NCBI GenBank assembly: GCA_023079485.1
Contig: CM041083.1
Span: 108,851,554 to 108,915,553 of the forward strand
From: Archilochus colubris
Lineage: Eukaryota > Chordata > Aves > Apodiformes > Trochilidae
Reading direction: 5' to 3'
Length of the DNA: 64,000 nt
The translations under genes and the position numbers were made by a program. Below, piece after piece: positions 8,587-21,290 of this stretch (positions are counted from its first letter, which is position 1; every line of letters starts with the position of its first letter). The notes under the pieces are model-generated. The model saw nothing but the letters and a program-made list of their open reading frames with translations, ran no database searches and had not been told where the DNA came from.

Positions 8587-11500
8587 TGTAGTTATAACTA
8601 CAATGGGTAAGTCATAGGCATATGGAGAAGTAGATTCAATGACTGTTCCTGATGGAAGGGTTTAACAGTGGTCTTGAAAGCTGTGGGAAAGAGGCCATGT
8701 CTCAGTCTCAAGACTGGATGAAGATCAGGATGGAAAATCTCTTCCCTGAGTGCTGTCTTCTCTTAAAAAACATACTGGATGTTTTCTTACTGGTTCAACT
8801 TGAGACACAGTGGTGGCAGAGGTCCTGCTGAGTGTTTTGGCTCCATAGCTGGTGGTCAGAGCTGCTCCAGTTCTTTCCATTGCATCTTAAACCCTTCAGC
8901 AGAGACAATCCTGCTGCTGCAAGGCCATGTGCTGGACAGCAGCAGTGGAAAGGGAAGGCAGAGGGAGTTGTCACCCTTCTGTGCTTGTGCTCAGCAATGA
9001 ACAGCTGTTTAATAGGTGTGGTGTCATTAAACCTTAACTGTCTTTAGTAAGCCTACATTCAGGATTTAGCATGAGGTGATACAGGAAATGATGTGTAATT
9101 AGTATTAAAGACAGATTATGATAAGAATAAAAGCAGTAATTTAGGGTGGATGAACAGCTGTTGCAGGCAGTGTGTGTCAGCATAGAATTAAGCATGTTAA
9201 ACAGAGGTTCAGTTATCAGGAAATATTGGACGTGCAGAGAGGAAGCAGGATGAGCTGGGCCAGGATGTCAGAAAAAATTCCCTGCTTGTCAGGTAGCTGA
9301 TAGATCTATGATCATATGACCATATTCAATTATCATATCTTGGCAAAGATATTGCATATTAATAATCAAAATTAATTAAAATTATTGCTAGCTGTTACTG
9401 CAAAAGGCCAATCTTGTCAACTCTTGTGGCTTCTAAGGTCAGCAGTCCTGGCAACAGGGAAGATGGCATTCACAAGGTAGCAGCTGTGACCTCCCTGCCT
9501 GCCCGAGGCCGGAGTTTTCTGGAGCTGCCCAGGGCTTCAGGGGGTCAGCAACCACCCCCACGTTCTGTGCTACAGCTGCCCCTCCTCCTCATATGGCCCC
9601 TCTCATCCCCTCTGCAGCCATGGTGTGGATGCTCATGGGGCCCATCCAGCATGGCTGGGGGATGTCTGGGCACAGGGAAGAACAGGGCTGGACCCCAAGC
9701 TCTTGGTGAGGTTCTTCACTGCAGTGAGCCTGGCTGTCCCCTGCCTGTCTCCCTCTATTCTCCTGCCCAGCAGGGAAGAGAAATTTTGCCCAGAGGGCTG
9801 GGATCAGCCCACAGAGTTACAGGGAGAGAGGCAGAGTTTTAGTTTGGAGCAGATCCCCTGCACCTCCATGCTTGGTTCAGGGTGAGTTGTGGTGGTGCAG
9901 GGTTGAGGCAGAGGTGCATGCCCCACCAAAACCACCTCTGAAGTTCCATGCCTGGCACAAGTGGTAAATGAGGTGTCAGATCAGTGTGTCTTGTGTGGTA
10001 AAGGGCAGCAAGCTGAGAAGTTCTTCCCATCAGCTTTCCTCCTCGTTTAGGCTGCCAGCTGTGGGGAAATGGAGTGGGGTCTTCCAAGGAAGTCCAGCAT
10101 TCAAAGTGCCTCAGGACACAAACTGAGAGGGGACTGTGGTCAGCACTCCCTGCCAGCCCCTGCTGGCTGCTAGCCAGGGTGAAGGCAGCTCCTAAGGGTT
10201 TGGACACTCAGTTTACATTGATAGCCTGCTTAAAATAGAGTGGTAGGGAGCTCTTGACAATCCTGCAGTCTCTTGGGAAACTGTGATGAAGCAAACGGTT
10301 CAATGCAAATAAAAACAGGTCAGGAAGAAGCTCTTCAAGCATAAAATACCAGAGCCAGAAATATCAACTGAAAAATGTGAAACTTTTTTTTTGTTTAAAT
10401 AATATGAAATCTGTCCTTGCTGGTTGTAACCATGTCTTCAGCACCCCCACACTGTAGGCTGTCTTCACTTGCTGCTATGCTTTGTTTAGATTCGAAGCTT
10501 TTATGGGCTGAGATCTACCTGGTTTATGTGTTTATAAAGCTCCATATATGTCGTAGGAGTTGTTTGAAGAAATTAAGTAGCAGGTAGTTTGGGCTGAAAT
10601 GCTTCAAGATGCATACTGCAGTGTCTGTAAGGCGCTTGATTATGTGCGTATTTGATTTGGTAATGCAGCCCTCTGTGAAATTGAAGACAAAAGTTCAGGT
10701 GAGCTCTCAAATTCAAATTCAGCCATGTTGTGAGGACATTTCCATTCTTATTAAGCCCCTGGTGTTGGCTGAAGGGTTGGTCTTTCTCAGCAGTCTCAAG
10801 CCTGGAGTTTTCAAAAGAAGTACAGAAATAAAAACATAGATGAAAGTGCCTGCTTTTTGCTGAGGTAAATGACAGTTGTTGATAAACTGGGTCAGCTGAA
10901 AAGTGTCTGGATGTGGGATTCATATTACTGAACTTTAGATGTCTGGGAGTAGGTGTCTACATCAGAGCTGTTCCCCTGAGGTCTTTCTTGCACTAATTTA
11001 GATGCCTGCTTGAGGTTGGGATGAATCATGCCCTGCAAAACACCTCAGCTGGTCGACTACAAAGGAAGGCCAGCTCAGTGGTTGGTGACTGCACTGGGGG
11101 AAGCCTACATTTGGGGTAGATTAATCCTGATTTGGAGATTTTTATGTACAACATAAAGTTGATGAATATTGTGAAAGAAAAAAGAAATATTTCTGTTTAT
11201 CTTTCACATCAGTAAGAAAAGGATTACACCTCTGGGAAATGCAGTGCCAGTATTTTTCATAGGATTCTTTTGCGTTTCTGGAGTTGATGCTTCTGGAAAT
11301 GGCACCAGGGAGAACTGCGCAAAGTAAAACTTATTTTCCAGGCTTGTATTTGGGAGTATCAGAAAATCTGTCAGAGGGCATATCTTCAGGGGCTGGTACA
11401 AGCTAACTTCTATCCAGAAGTTAAATAGCTGCTTTAGCACTCCTGCCCATGAAGCCATCCTGGAGTATGGTCTGTCTGTACATGTCCATGTAGGCATGAT

Positions 11501-14500
11501 CTAAAGCAGCTGTGTAAGAAGAATTATAAAAATCTATTGCTATGACTGAAAAAGCTCTGTATTCAGCTTATTTGGGGTACACATCCAGGTCATGCACATA
11601 AGATACTGGGTGAAGGTAAGGGACCTTGATGTAGTCCAAGGAGCTAAATAATGGGAAGTGGTTTAGGGATTGGGGAATAAAGCAGTAATTTGGGATGGAA
11701 GGGCAGTGGAAATAGCAGAGAAGCAGTCTTGAAGAAGCTGTTATGATTTAGCTTGGCATTAGCTTTGGCATAACAGTGCAGCAGTCTGTCAGAGCAGTCG
11801 AGAGGGTACAGAGCCAGCATCAAGCTCCCTGTCTTGGTCTCTCTGCTGGCATCCTACCATTCATGAGAAAAAAAACAAAAAACAAACTGGGGACCTGAGC
11901 ATGAGGCACTCTGGGACATGCCTGGCACTGTGTCCATGGCACAAAGTCACTGCTGTGTGATCTGGCTAACAGCAGTGACCATTCACTGCCTGCCCACACC
12001 ACCATGCCTTCAATTGCTACGTGACCTGGCACCACAGAGCTTTCACATGACTGTGGGGTGAACTATGGCCTCAGAAGATGCAGAGCAGAATATAGCATGT
12101 GATACTGAGCTGTTTATAGCAAGGTGTTACTAGTTGCCTTGAGGCAAAATCTTTACTCTATAGTAAGCTTCTTGCAAAGTGAAATGGGTGGGAAAAAGAG
12201 ATGTAGACTAGTTGGATGCTAAGAAAAGAAGGCTGAGATATTACCTAATGGAGGCTCTGTAGTCACTGTACTGTGAGAAAAAAGCAAGCCAGCATGCAGA
12301 AACAGTTAAGCATGGCATCGTGGAAGAAGCAGAACTGACAGAAGGGGGAGACTTAGTAACTGTGAGCAAGAAGATGTTCTGCTGTTATTTGTTTCTACTT
12401 TTTTTCTGGGAAACAGGACGTTGTGGGCATACTGTGTAAATAGGATCTCATCAAAGAATTTCTCTGATGCTGTCATTAATTTTTTCCTTCTTCCATAAAC
12501 ATGCCTAATCAAAACTATCTTTAATAGTATGGTAGAATGTGCTCCTCAAGAAAAAAAAAATAATTAAAAAAGACAAGTTGCTTGAAGAGAAATATCTTGG
12601 AAATATGATTTGTGGCACAGTTTTTATTTAGGTCCGGATGTAGGATAAGATATATCCATATTTGGCTCAAACTCTTGACATGAGACTTAGAAGAGAAAAA
12701 AAAAAATAAAAAGGGCCCCATCTGAACTAAGGACCTGAGAAAACTTAGATTCCAGGCATATCCACATGAGACTCTCCAAGATAAATTAACAGTGGGCCAA
12801 TTTGTAGATATTCAGCTGGACTTAGATTTATAGACCAAGATGTGAAAGGAGGCTAAGAACACTTCACACAGATGTGGAACCTGCCAGGGAATCTGAACCT
12901 TCATTTGTAGCAGCTCACCAGGAAAGGAAGCAGACAAAAATGTGAATTTCAATTGCTAGGAGCCCTGTTAATGAAGACTTGCTTCTGGTAGACATCAAAG
13001 ACAAAAAGCAATTGTAGTTTGGTCTATGATATTTTCCAACTCCTGGAAACATTATTTAATTTGATTTAGAAAACAAGAGGATAATGCGGAAATCCAGGGA
13101 GGCTGTTTAGCTAATTGCTGGCTTGCTGATCAAGAAAAACTGACTGGAAGAGGCTTATTACAACTTCAAAGGTTGGCCAAGAGAGAGAAACACAGTTGCC
13201 TAGTGAAAGTTTCTTGGAACCACAGCTACTGAAGTGCAGCTTGTGTGTCCAGAGGCGACCTGAGTGCTTTTGGTTTAAATCGAGGAGTAGTGCAAGAACA
13301 GTGGGTGTTTGTCTGCTGAAAAGCAGTAAAACTATGAAATGCACAGCAGCAATAGACAGCAGTTCAAACATAGCTCTTCTTAGACCTGCTAACACTCAAG
13401 AGAGCACTGTTCTTCAAGGCCTTGAGTTTCTGCCTACATCTTGGACTGCAAGAGACAGCACAGTCCATGCAATAGAGAAGGAAGGCTGTTTCAAGATCCC
13501 TGACAGAAGGGAACTTGACACTTAGCCTGGAAGAGCTTTTTTATTAATGTGTTATTCACCGTGGCTTCTTTGTACTGACACACAGATGAAACACCTAAAG
13601 ATCTGGCGGATGAAAAAGTCCTGAAAGCTCTGGTTTCTCCCAGGGAATACAGTTTATTTCTGCACCTAATTGAAAATTGACCGTGACATCTTCTGTATCT
13701 GTCAGACACCAGCACAGACACTTGCAATTAGCAAACTTTCTCATGCAGTAGCTGAACACGCTGGTCTTCACCACAGCTGAGATTAGAACCAGGAACCACA
13801 TGCTCCAGAGAAGAAACCCCACTACTGCATGATGCATGAACCCAGGGAAAGCTTCTTTCTAACCTTGGCAATGCTCAGCTCACAGAAGATGAACAGCTAT
13901 TTTCTCACATTCAGAAATCCTGATGTAACTAGATGTTCTCGTAGGAAGTGGGAGGTCTAGACAAATAAAGGATTTCAGGCACTCCTATTTGGGGAGCACC
14001 CAAGGGAAAGACTGTTCAAGTAATTTGTTTGTGCAGTGCCTAAAATAAAGGGACCCTGGTCCATAGTGTTAAGGGAATAGAAAAAATAACAACAAAAGCA
14101 GTCTTTCCCTTTTCAGAGGGGGCTCCTCACAGAATGGATGTAGAACACTGTAGGCTGGAATTTGACCTGAGATAGACTTGTAAAGCTTTTTTTTTTTTTT
14201 TAAGTTCTGTGGGGATGGACACTTTTTGCCATCTAAGTATGACTCACGGTTTATCAATATGTGACAAATGAGGAGGAATGTGAGAGTTGGCTCTGTCTTT
14301 ATGTAAGGGCCTATAGGTTTTCACTGAATGGGGAAGGTTGGACATGTTCACCTGAATGTGGAATCTGAAGTACTAAAAAAACACCCTGCAAGTTCTGAGT
14401 ACATAGTGACCACACTACAGGTTGTTGGTGCCCAAACCTCTTTTATACCCAGTGGTTTTATCCATGTGACACACAGGCGCTATCCTTTTCCAAGGACTCT

Positions 14501-16346
14501 GGCAGCCCTGACTTTGTACAAATGCTAGACCTTCAGAAAATGCCTGTGTTTAACAGGGAATTTATTGAGATATGAAGTTTTTTACTCATATAAGAGCTGA
14601 GCACTCAGTGTTCTCAACCCAGCTTGTCTCTTCTCTGGTGGATTTGAGGCACACAGAGGGAGGGAATTCAGCTGCCTAGGATCTTCCTTTTTCTTTAAAT
14701 ATAACTGCACAGAAAAGTATATGAGTGCTTTTCAGACTGAGTGTCCTCTTTCTCCTCAGTAATGAAGATGGCAAGATGAGCAATGCCATTGTGGGAGCTG
14801 CTGTCTCCTGAATGTCCCCTGAGAGGCAGCTGCTCTTCACATGGGGGGGGGGGTCACTAGGAGTAGCAGCAACTGGATCAGAGTTGAGCTGGATCCACTG
14901 AGGTTACAAATTGCTTTGGACATGTTTCTTTTTCAGATCACTTCCCCTTGTGCCAGAGTTCATGGAAAATGGCTGTATAAACACCTGGCCTCAGAACCCC
15001 ATCTTCATCTCTTTTGGTAGGTAGTAATATTTTGGCTGGTATTGTGGGCTAATGCTCAGATAAGCTGCTTGCCTACAATATCAGAAAAGTCAGTGGTGCC
15101 CTCAGCACAGAAAGGTTGCTGTACCCTGACCCTTGCTGTTTTATCCTGCAGCTGATTCCACAGAAGACTTTTCTTTCCTTTTTTTTCTTTTTTCCTGATT
15201 GTTCTCTTGCTGAATGGTGTAATTAATGTCTTTAATACAGCAATCATAACGTGAGGCAGTAAGAGTGACACTCTGGCAACCAAAACAAGTGAAAACTCCT
15301 GTAAGATTAATGTTCTTGTTCTTTCTCCCATGGTAAAATGTCAGTATTTTAGGAGAGAAAATGTTTTCAGCTGTGCACAGAAGGGTTTTTATTTAAGTGA
15401 CCACAATTTCAGAGTTTCCATTGTGTTCTTGTTCTCTTGCTTTCTTTCTTTATGAACAGACTAGTATAATTTATTTATTTAAAATTCTCCTTGTTTTCAT
15501 TGGAATGCAGTTAATTGACTTGGAAGGAGTATAATCTCTTGAAGGAAAACATGCTTACCATGTAAATAGCTCCTTCTCAAAAGGTTTGCAAAAAAAGCAG
15601 ATCATGTACAAATTCTTAGAATGCCCTGTTTTGCCAAATACTGTTGAATTTGCTTGCATTGGTCAAGTCCTGGCATCAAAGCATGACATTTACATGATTA
15701 TTTATGTTCTTTATTAACTAATGTATACCTGTGGTAGTCTAATTACTACTGCTTTTAGTATGACCATATAAGCTGTTCACAGCAATAGCACAAACCACAT
15801 GCAGTTTGGCTGGTTTCAAGTTTAAGCAGGGAAGTAAAAATTACTGGGTTTCATGCAAAACTGTTTGGCCCATGAACCTTTCATCAAATATGCAAGAATA
15901 ACTTATTTGTTTTTGGTTCCCCCCCTCCTCGTCCCCCTACACACACCCCTATATTATGGAGAAGCTTAAATGAATGTTGTCTTTTTCTTATGTAACTTCA
16001 GGTCAGTGGCAGAAAATCAGGCATATAATAGGTTTTCTTGTTAGTGAGTGACCAAAACCATTGTGTTTGAATATATATAAGCATAGCAATGTATCTCACT
16101 ACTGTGGCATATCCATCATGAAATTATGAGAAACTCCTTGACACCACTTACTGAGTCTCAGGCCCAGCATTGCTGGGCAGCTCAGGTGGGACACAGCTAC
16201 TTTAACTTCAGTGTAAATGTTTGGATTCAAAATTTAGCTCTACTGCCAGATTACCTCAGGGGCAACTGAAGTCGATGTTCATCTGTTTTTCTGATGAGAA
16301 AGCAGCTAAGATTCCATTTCTGGGTGCTGTGCCAGTAATACTCTTT
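8587..16346. other. Long non-coding stretch, unique sequence
   Basis: No gene or transposon is recognised in this 7.8 kb. There is a GC-richer patch at 9.48-9.90 kb, where frames on both strands stay open, but the products (such as 142 codons at 9414-9842) resemble nothing and are likely chance. There are short homopolymers: T15 at 14187-14201 and G11 at 14843-14853. The 15.4-15.9 kb part is AT-rich and free of obvious repeats. Confidence 0.5.
14843..14853 (+). repeat. G11 homopolymer
   Basis: This is a run of eleven G inside otherwise mixed sequence. It is a likely site of length variation and of sequencing error. Confidence 0.85.
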
Positions 16347-16411
16347 ATTTTATATTATATAATATAATTATATTTTATATATAAAATATATATATCGTAT
16401 ATAATTAATAC
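16347..16411. repeat. AT-only palindromic block
   Basis: This is about 65 bases made almost only of A and T. It contains two exact palindromes: TATATTATATAATATA at 16351-16366 and the 20-base ATATTTTATATATAAAATAT at 16370-16389. Such blocks can extrude cruciforms and change length readily. No function is implied. Confidence 0.85.
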
Positions 16412-19400
16412 AGTCATACTGATAGGGTCCAAGCAAAAAGCCTCTCTCTCATGGTTAAGCTCTCTAAAGACCATAAATTTGGTGATCCCAGTCTGTGTTA
16501 CCTCCCACATTCTTGCTCTGGCAAAATGTGCCCAGCAAACACTGCCTGCACATCGTCTCCCATCACAAGAAGGCAGACTGAGAGTACCCATTTTATTTCC
16601 AGGGTCCCCCATTCATCTCTGCTGTGGATCACTGGGGTTCAGTTCCCTCTTGTGCCTGTCCAGATATGGATCCAGGTGACCCAGGGCACAGTGTCAGCAA
16701 AATCAGCTGAACCTGTGGAAGGGGTGGGGGGACAGTGTGAGTTTATGTATCTTTGGAAACATTTGAGGTCAGTGTCATGCCAGATCCACTCTGGCACCCC
16801 TCTGGTTAGACCTGAGCCAGTCCTGTGAGGCATTTCTGCATGTCAGATCAGAGCTAAGGAGGCCTGTTTTGGTTTTGGATGTGTGAGGTAGGTGTAGCCC
16901 TGTTCTCCCTGGTGGCACGGGCATGGGACTGGCACCAACTTGCACCCTCCTGGCTCTGGCAGAGCTAATATGTGGTTGTGTGCTGTATCTGCCTGTACAA
17001 GATACTTCCTGCAGCTCTCTATCCCAGCCATTAAGGCAATGCTTAGAAAAGAGGAGCCTGGCTGCAAGTTGTGATGCTGCTGTACACTGAATTGGAAGAC
17101 CAGAGGTAGGCAGATTGTGCAAGTACCTGCACCAGAAGCCCATGGTAGGAGAGATCAGAGAGCAAAACCTCTGCACTGTCTCTTTTGTCAGCCTTGGAAA
17201 GTGTAAGCAGGATGCTGCTGCTGGTATCCAGGGCAGAGTCTGGGTGTCTGGGACCATGACAGCAAGAATTACTGCTCCTCATATTTTTTGTTGGAAGCCA
17301 GCAGGACCAGCAAACCCTGGATTACCATTCTCCATTCCTTGATTCTCCATCTATCACTGTTCCTTTGTCTGCCTCTTTCCCCCTTGTGTCTTTTTAGTTC
17401 TGGAGCAGCAAAATTCAGTTTTGCTCACGCTGCTGAGAAGCTTTTAGCTGGCTTGGGAAGGGAGAGGACTTTTCTGAAATCTGCTGCTTGCACCTTAGTC
17501 CCGGTGAGGAAGCATATTGAGACATACTCATGTTTTTTAGCATTTCCCTTGGCTGACTCAGCCAACTGTACTTCGTTGCTCTTGCTTTAAGGCATACTCA
17601 TGCCTCATTGTGGTAACACAGGCCCCTCTATCTTGGGTGCTGTGAGTCCCCATGGCAACCCAGCATCTAAAAATTGGGCATGGCCTTGTGAAGTGTAGAA
17701 ATCCCCTGGAAAGCCTCAATCAGTGTCAAAGTATGATGGACAAAGGCAGGCCAGGGAATGAAATGCAGTGTTGGAGTTACCAGGCTTTGACAAATACATG
17801 GTCGTTTCAGGTTTTGTTCCCTGTTTCTTCAAAATAGCTTTTCCCTATCATGCCTTGAACATTTCATTACTTTAAGCAGCAGTATAGCTTCAGGGAAATG
17901 AATGGATGGCTCAGAAGGGGAAGTTTGCTGAAAGAGAAGTCTGAAGGGGGGAAATGGGAGCACTTGTGCTTCATTCTCACAGATCAGGGATGTATTTAGC
18001 TAAATTCTGCAGTTCCACTGTCCAGAAGTACACAAACAAACATGTTCTGTTCACACATAGAATTACTGTTTCAGTGCAGTTAGGGGTAGAGGCAGGCAGG
18101 GAGTGGCTGGACAGAGAAGGGCTTTTTGTTCTCATTTTGCCTTCAGCAAAAGCTCAGCCACTCAGCTCTAGCAGCATTTGCAGGAGAGCTGAGATTCTCT
18201 GCTGAAAGGTGCAGAGAGTTGGGGCATTGCAGCCCATTCTGCTGGCACGAAGCTGATGTGTCTGCTATGTTACAGGTAAAATACCACTGCTTTCTGCCTG
18301 TAGTGATGGTTTTAATAAAGAAAAGGTGCAACCATAAAAAGGACCTTTTTTGTTGTTGTTTTCCCCAAGCAGCAACATTTCTAAAGAAATAATTTTTAAC
18401 CAAATTTAGAGAAGAACAATTAATTCTACATGTTCTCAGTCCATTGTCTTCTACCATCCATCCTTCAGGACAAGGATAGATTGTCAGTTTATATTTGAAT
18501 CAGTCTTTGTTGACAGTTCCCTCTAGTTTGTTTGAAATACTTTCCAGACTTTTAATACTCCACAATTACTCAGCAGAGGGAAAAGAAGTGAGTGAGTAGG
18601 TTTTCAGATACCTGGAGGGTTTTGGAGGTTTTGGAAGCTTGGAAGAAATAGAATGCTGTTATAGATGCGTCAGGCCACCATGCAACACCCTATTTCAGAA
18701 GCAGTCTCTCCCACCATTTACTAACAACTACAGGCACAAGCTGCCCCAGCCTCTTCTGCTGGGATCTTCAACCAGACTCTTACAACTTCTCAGGCAAGGT
18801 TCTGACTTGCTGATTTGCCAGGGTTGCATGGGGAGCATAAAATATCCTTTTGCAGGTCCCCTCAAGTTAGAGAAGAATGCTTCTGTCCACAGACAAACCT
18901 TGCAACAGATCTGCAAATCACAGTTTGAAAGCTGCTACCTATAACAAAGGAGCACCGAGAGCTGTCAGAGCACAACGTGTGCTTGGACAGCATCAGGTCT
19001 GGTAAAGTAGATCATCAACCTTGATTTCTGCAGTAGCAAAGGGTTGGGTATGGCAGAGGAATTGACAAAAATCCAGACTCCTGCTCTCTGGGCAGAAAAT
19101 TCCTTAATGATCTGAAGCCCAAGGATTGGGAGCAGATGTGCTATGTCCCCTAGCCAGGCACTTAGGGGTTGCACTTTCCTTGTCAGCCCAGTCCCATCAC
19201 AAAGAGGTCAGTGTGAGGATGGGCTGAAGGGACAGGGGGTAGTGCTTGAGAAGGGCATGCAAGCAGAATTGGCAGAAGAGGGATGGGGATTTAGGGCATA
19301 AGGCTGAGTGTTTTGTTATAGAGCAGTGGGTAACAGGACTGTGGAGACACAGGGATAGCTGAGCTAGCCAGGTTGTTATGGGGACCGTAAGGTTGCTGTG

Positions 19401-20423
19401 GGGGGAGAGGTTTGGAGAGCTCCTGGGACCCTCGTTTGAGTTGAGCAATATGTTCAAGATTATTCATTAGAAGTATTACAGGCATGCCCTGGATCCCTAG
19501 GCTGGGACCAGAACTCCACTGTGGTAGCTGCTGTCTTTCCCTTCCAGGGCTAACAAATCATGTGGGCAGCCTTTTCTGCTGCGTGCTAACTCTGCCTCTT
19601 CTCCCTTTCAAAGCCCAGTGTCTGGGTGAATAATTTCTAATGTAACTAACATTTTATTGTTAGGTATTTGGAGGCAGACAAACTGACAGAACAGTAGTAT
19701 CTTGATTTGCTGTTTCTCTTAATGAGAACTACTGAGAATGTGAATAATGTTTGCTATCCACATAAAAAGAGGCACTGGGAGGCTGTGCTGTTGGACCAGT
19801 TTACTGAATCATTTCTCGTGTAGGTTTGTGATGCTGTTTCTGGCACTCTGGGAGGCTGTGCTGCTGTGGGAAGAAGAGGAGGTCAGAGAGGAGGAAGAGG
19901 GACAGTCCAGCCAGGCAACTGGCAGCCAGGCCCGAAGTTTTCAGGAGAGAAGGGATGTTAGCATGGGTTCATCACTGTCCTTAGATTGCTAAGTCTTGGC
20001 TTTTTTTTAGAAGGAGCCTGTTGGTAGGCTGTGATAAAGCAGTTATGCTTTTGTTTGCCAAGAAATTGGAGCATGAAGAAACCTTCAAAGCCGTGGTTCC
20101 TAACTCATTGCATGTGCTGGAGCTTTTTAAGTGCCCCGCCTGGTCTTTTCTCCTCTCTAGGAGTCGCTCCCGTACTGCTGCCTGGAGAGGGAGGACCATC
20201 ACCCTCTTGTGGGAAAGGGCTGAACTGAAGCAAATGCAAGACATGCCGGGCAAGGGGGAATCCTGGTTTGTCCTCGTCCGACGATAAGGAAGGCAGGGCA
20301 GTGCTGCCAACATCCCTCCAACTTGCTCAGCTGGGTCATATTCACAACCTTTTGTTTTCTCTTTTTGAGGCAATCCCAAGGAGACCCTGCTTTTCGGGAT
20401 GTCCCTTTTTCCTACACAGACTT
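16412..20423. other. Non-coding sequence with one exon-like segment
   Basis: No known gene is recognised. Open frames up to 160 codons (16775-17257, minus) have no recognisable domain. The segment 18147-18275 has splice-like borders and an open frame and is reported as a finding, not as a gene. Confidence 0.45.
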
Positions 20424-21290
20424 ACGGAATGATTTGGGTTGGAAGGGGCTTTCAAAAATCATTTAGTCCAACCCCCTGCCATCGGCAGGGATATTTTTCA
20501 CTAGATCAGGTTGCTCAAAGCCCCGTTCTACCTGGCCTCGAACACTTCTAATGATGAGCCATCTACATCTTCTCTGAGCAATATATTTCAGTGCCACCTC
20601 ATTGTAAAACAAAATATGTTCCTTATATATAATCTAAATCTACCTTATTTTAGTTTACAATCTAATCTACCTTATTGCCCCTTGTTCTGTCACTACAGGT
20701 CTTGAGAAAAGGTCTTTTCCCTGAAGCCTTCTCTTATCCAGGCTGAGCAACTCCAAATTTTTCATAGGAGAGATGTTCCAGCCCTCCCAAATGGGAGGTC
20801 CCCCATTTTCATGGCTCTCCTCTGGACCCACTATAGAAGGTCCATGTCTGTCTCATTCTGGGACCTTAGCGCTGGACACAGGTGAGGTCTCAAAGAGTAG
20901 AGAGAGAAGAATCATCTCCCTTGACCTGCTGGCCATGCTTCTTTTTATGCACCCAGGGTATGAGTGGCTGGATACTTCCTGCATTGCAAGTGTGCATTGC
21001 CAAGTCCTGTCAAATTTTTAGCACACCAGGGTTCTCCTTCTCCACAAGGCTGCTCTCAATCCATTCATCCCCCAGTCTGCACTGGGGTTTTTCCCTGACC
21101 CAAGAGCAAGGCCTTTTTGGACTTCATGAGGTTCACATTGCCCCATTCCTGAAGCCAGTCAGGATCTTGAATGGCATCATTTTCTGGTAGGGTATGAACT
21201 GAGCCACTCAGCTTGGTGTCATCTGCAGACTTGCTGAGAGTGCAGGCCATCTCACTATGTCATCAATGATATTAAATATTATATTCAATA
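20424..21290 (-). mobile_element. CR1 LINE, old 5'-truncated 3' part
   Basis: The minus strand holds the last part of a CR1, from just upstream of the RT catalytic ADD motif to the 3' end. The 3' terminus, at the low coordinate, reads on the plus strand GGAATGATTTGGGTTGGAAG, then TCATTTAGTCCAACCCCCTG, then ACTAGATCAGGTTGCTCAAA. This is the reverse complement of the 3' type seen at 4.59 and 8.45 kb. The coding part keeps TLSKSADDTKLSGSV near 21.21-21.25 kb, and the catalytic DD codons are at 21218-21223. Many stops and frameshifts follow. The low CpG content and divergence suggest an old insertion. Confidence 0.92.
20560..21290 (-). pseudogene. CR1 reverse transcriptase C-terminal part, broken
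   Basis: This is the coding relic within the CR1 copy above. ADDTKLSGSV, with both catalytic aspartates, is intact in a short open frame (21065-21250). Downstream blocks can be recognised only in pieces because stops and shifts interrupt them. It lacks the N-terminal RT motifs, the endonuclease and ORF1, so it cannot be active. Confidence 0.8.

Noticed and set aside
9414..9842. 142-codon open frame in a GC-richer patch
   Set aside because: No recognisable domain. Overlapping frames are open on both strands because of base composition, and no codon-like pattern was seen.
16775..17257. 160-codon minus-strand open frame
   Set aside because: No domain, signal peptide or repeat is visible, and several other frames overlap it. 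Likely chance.
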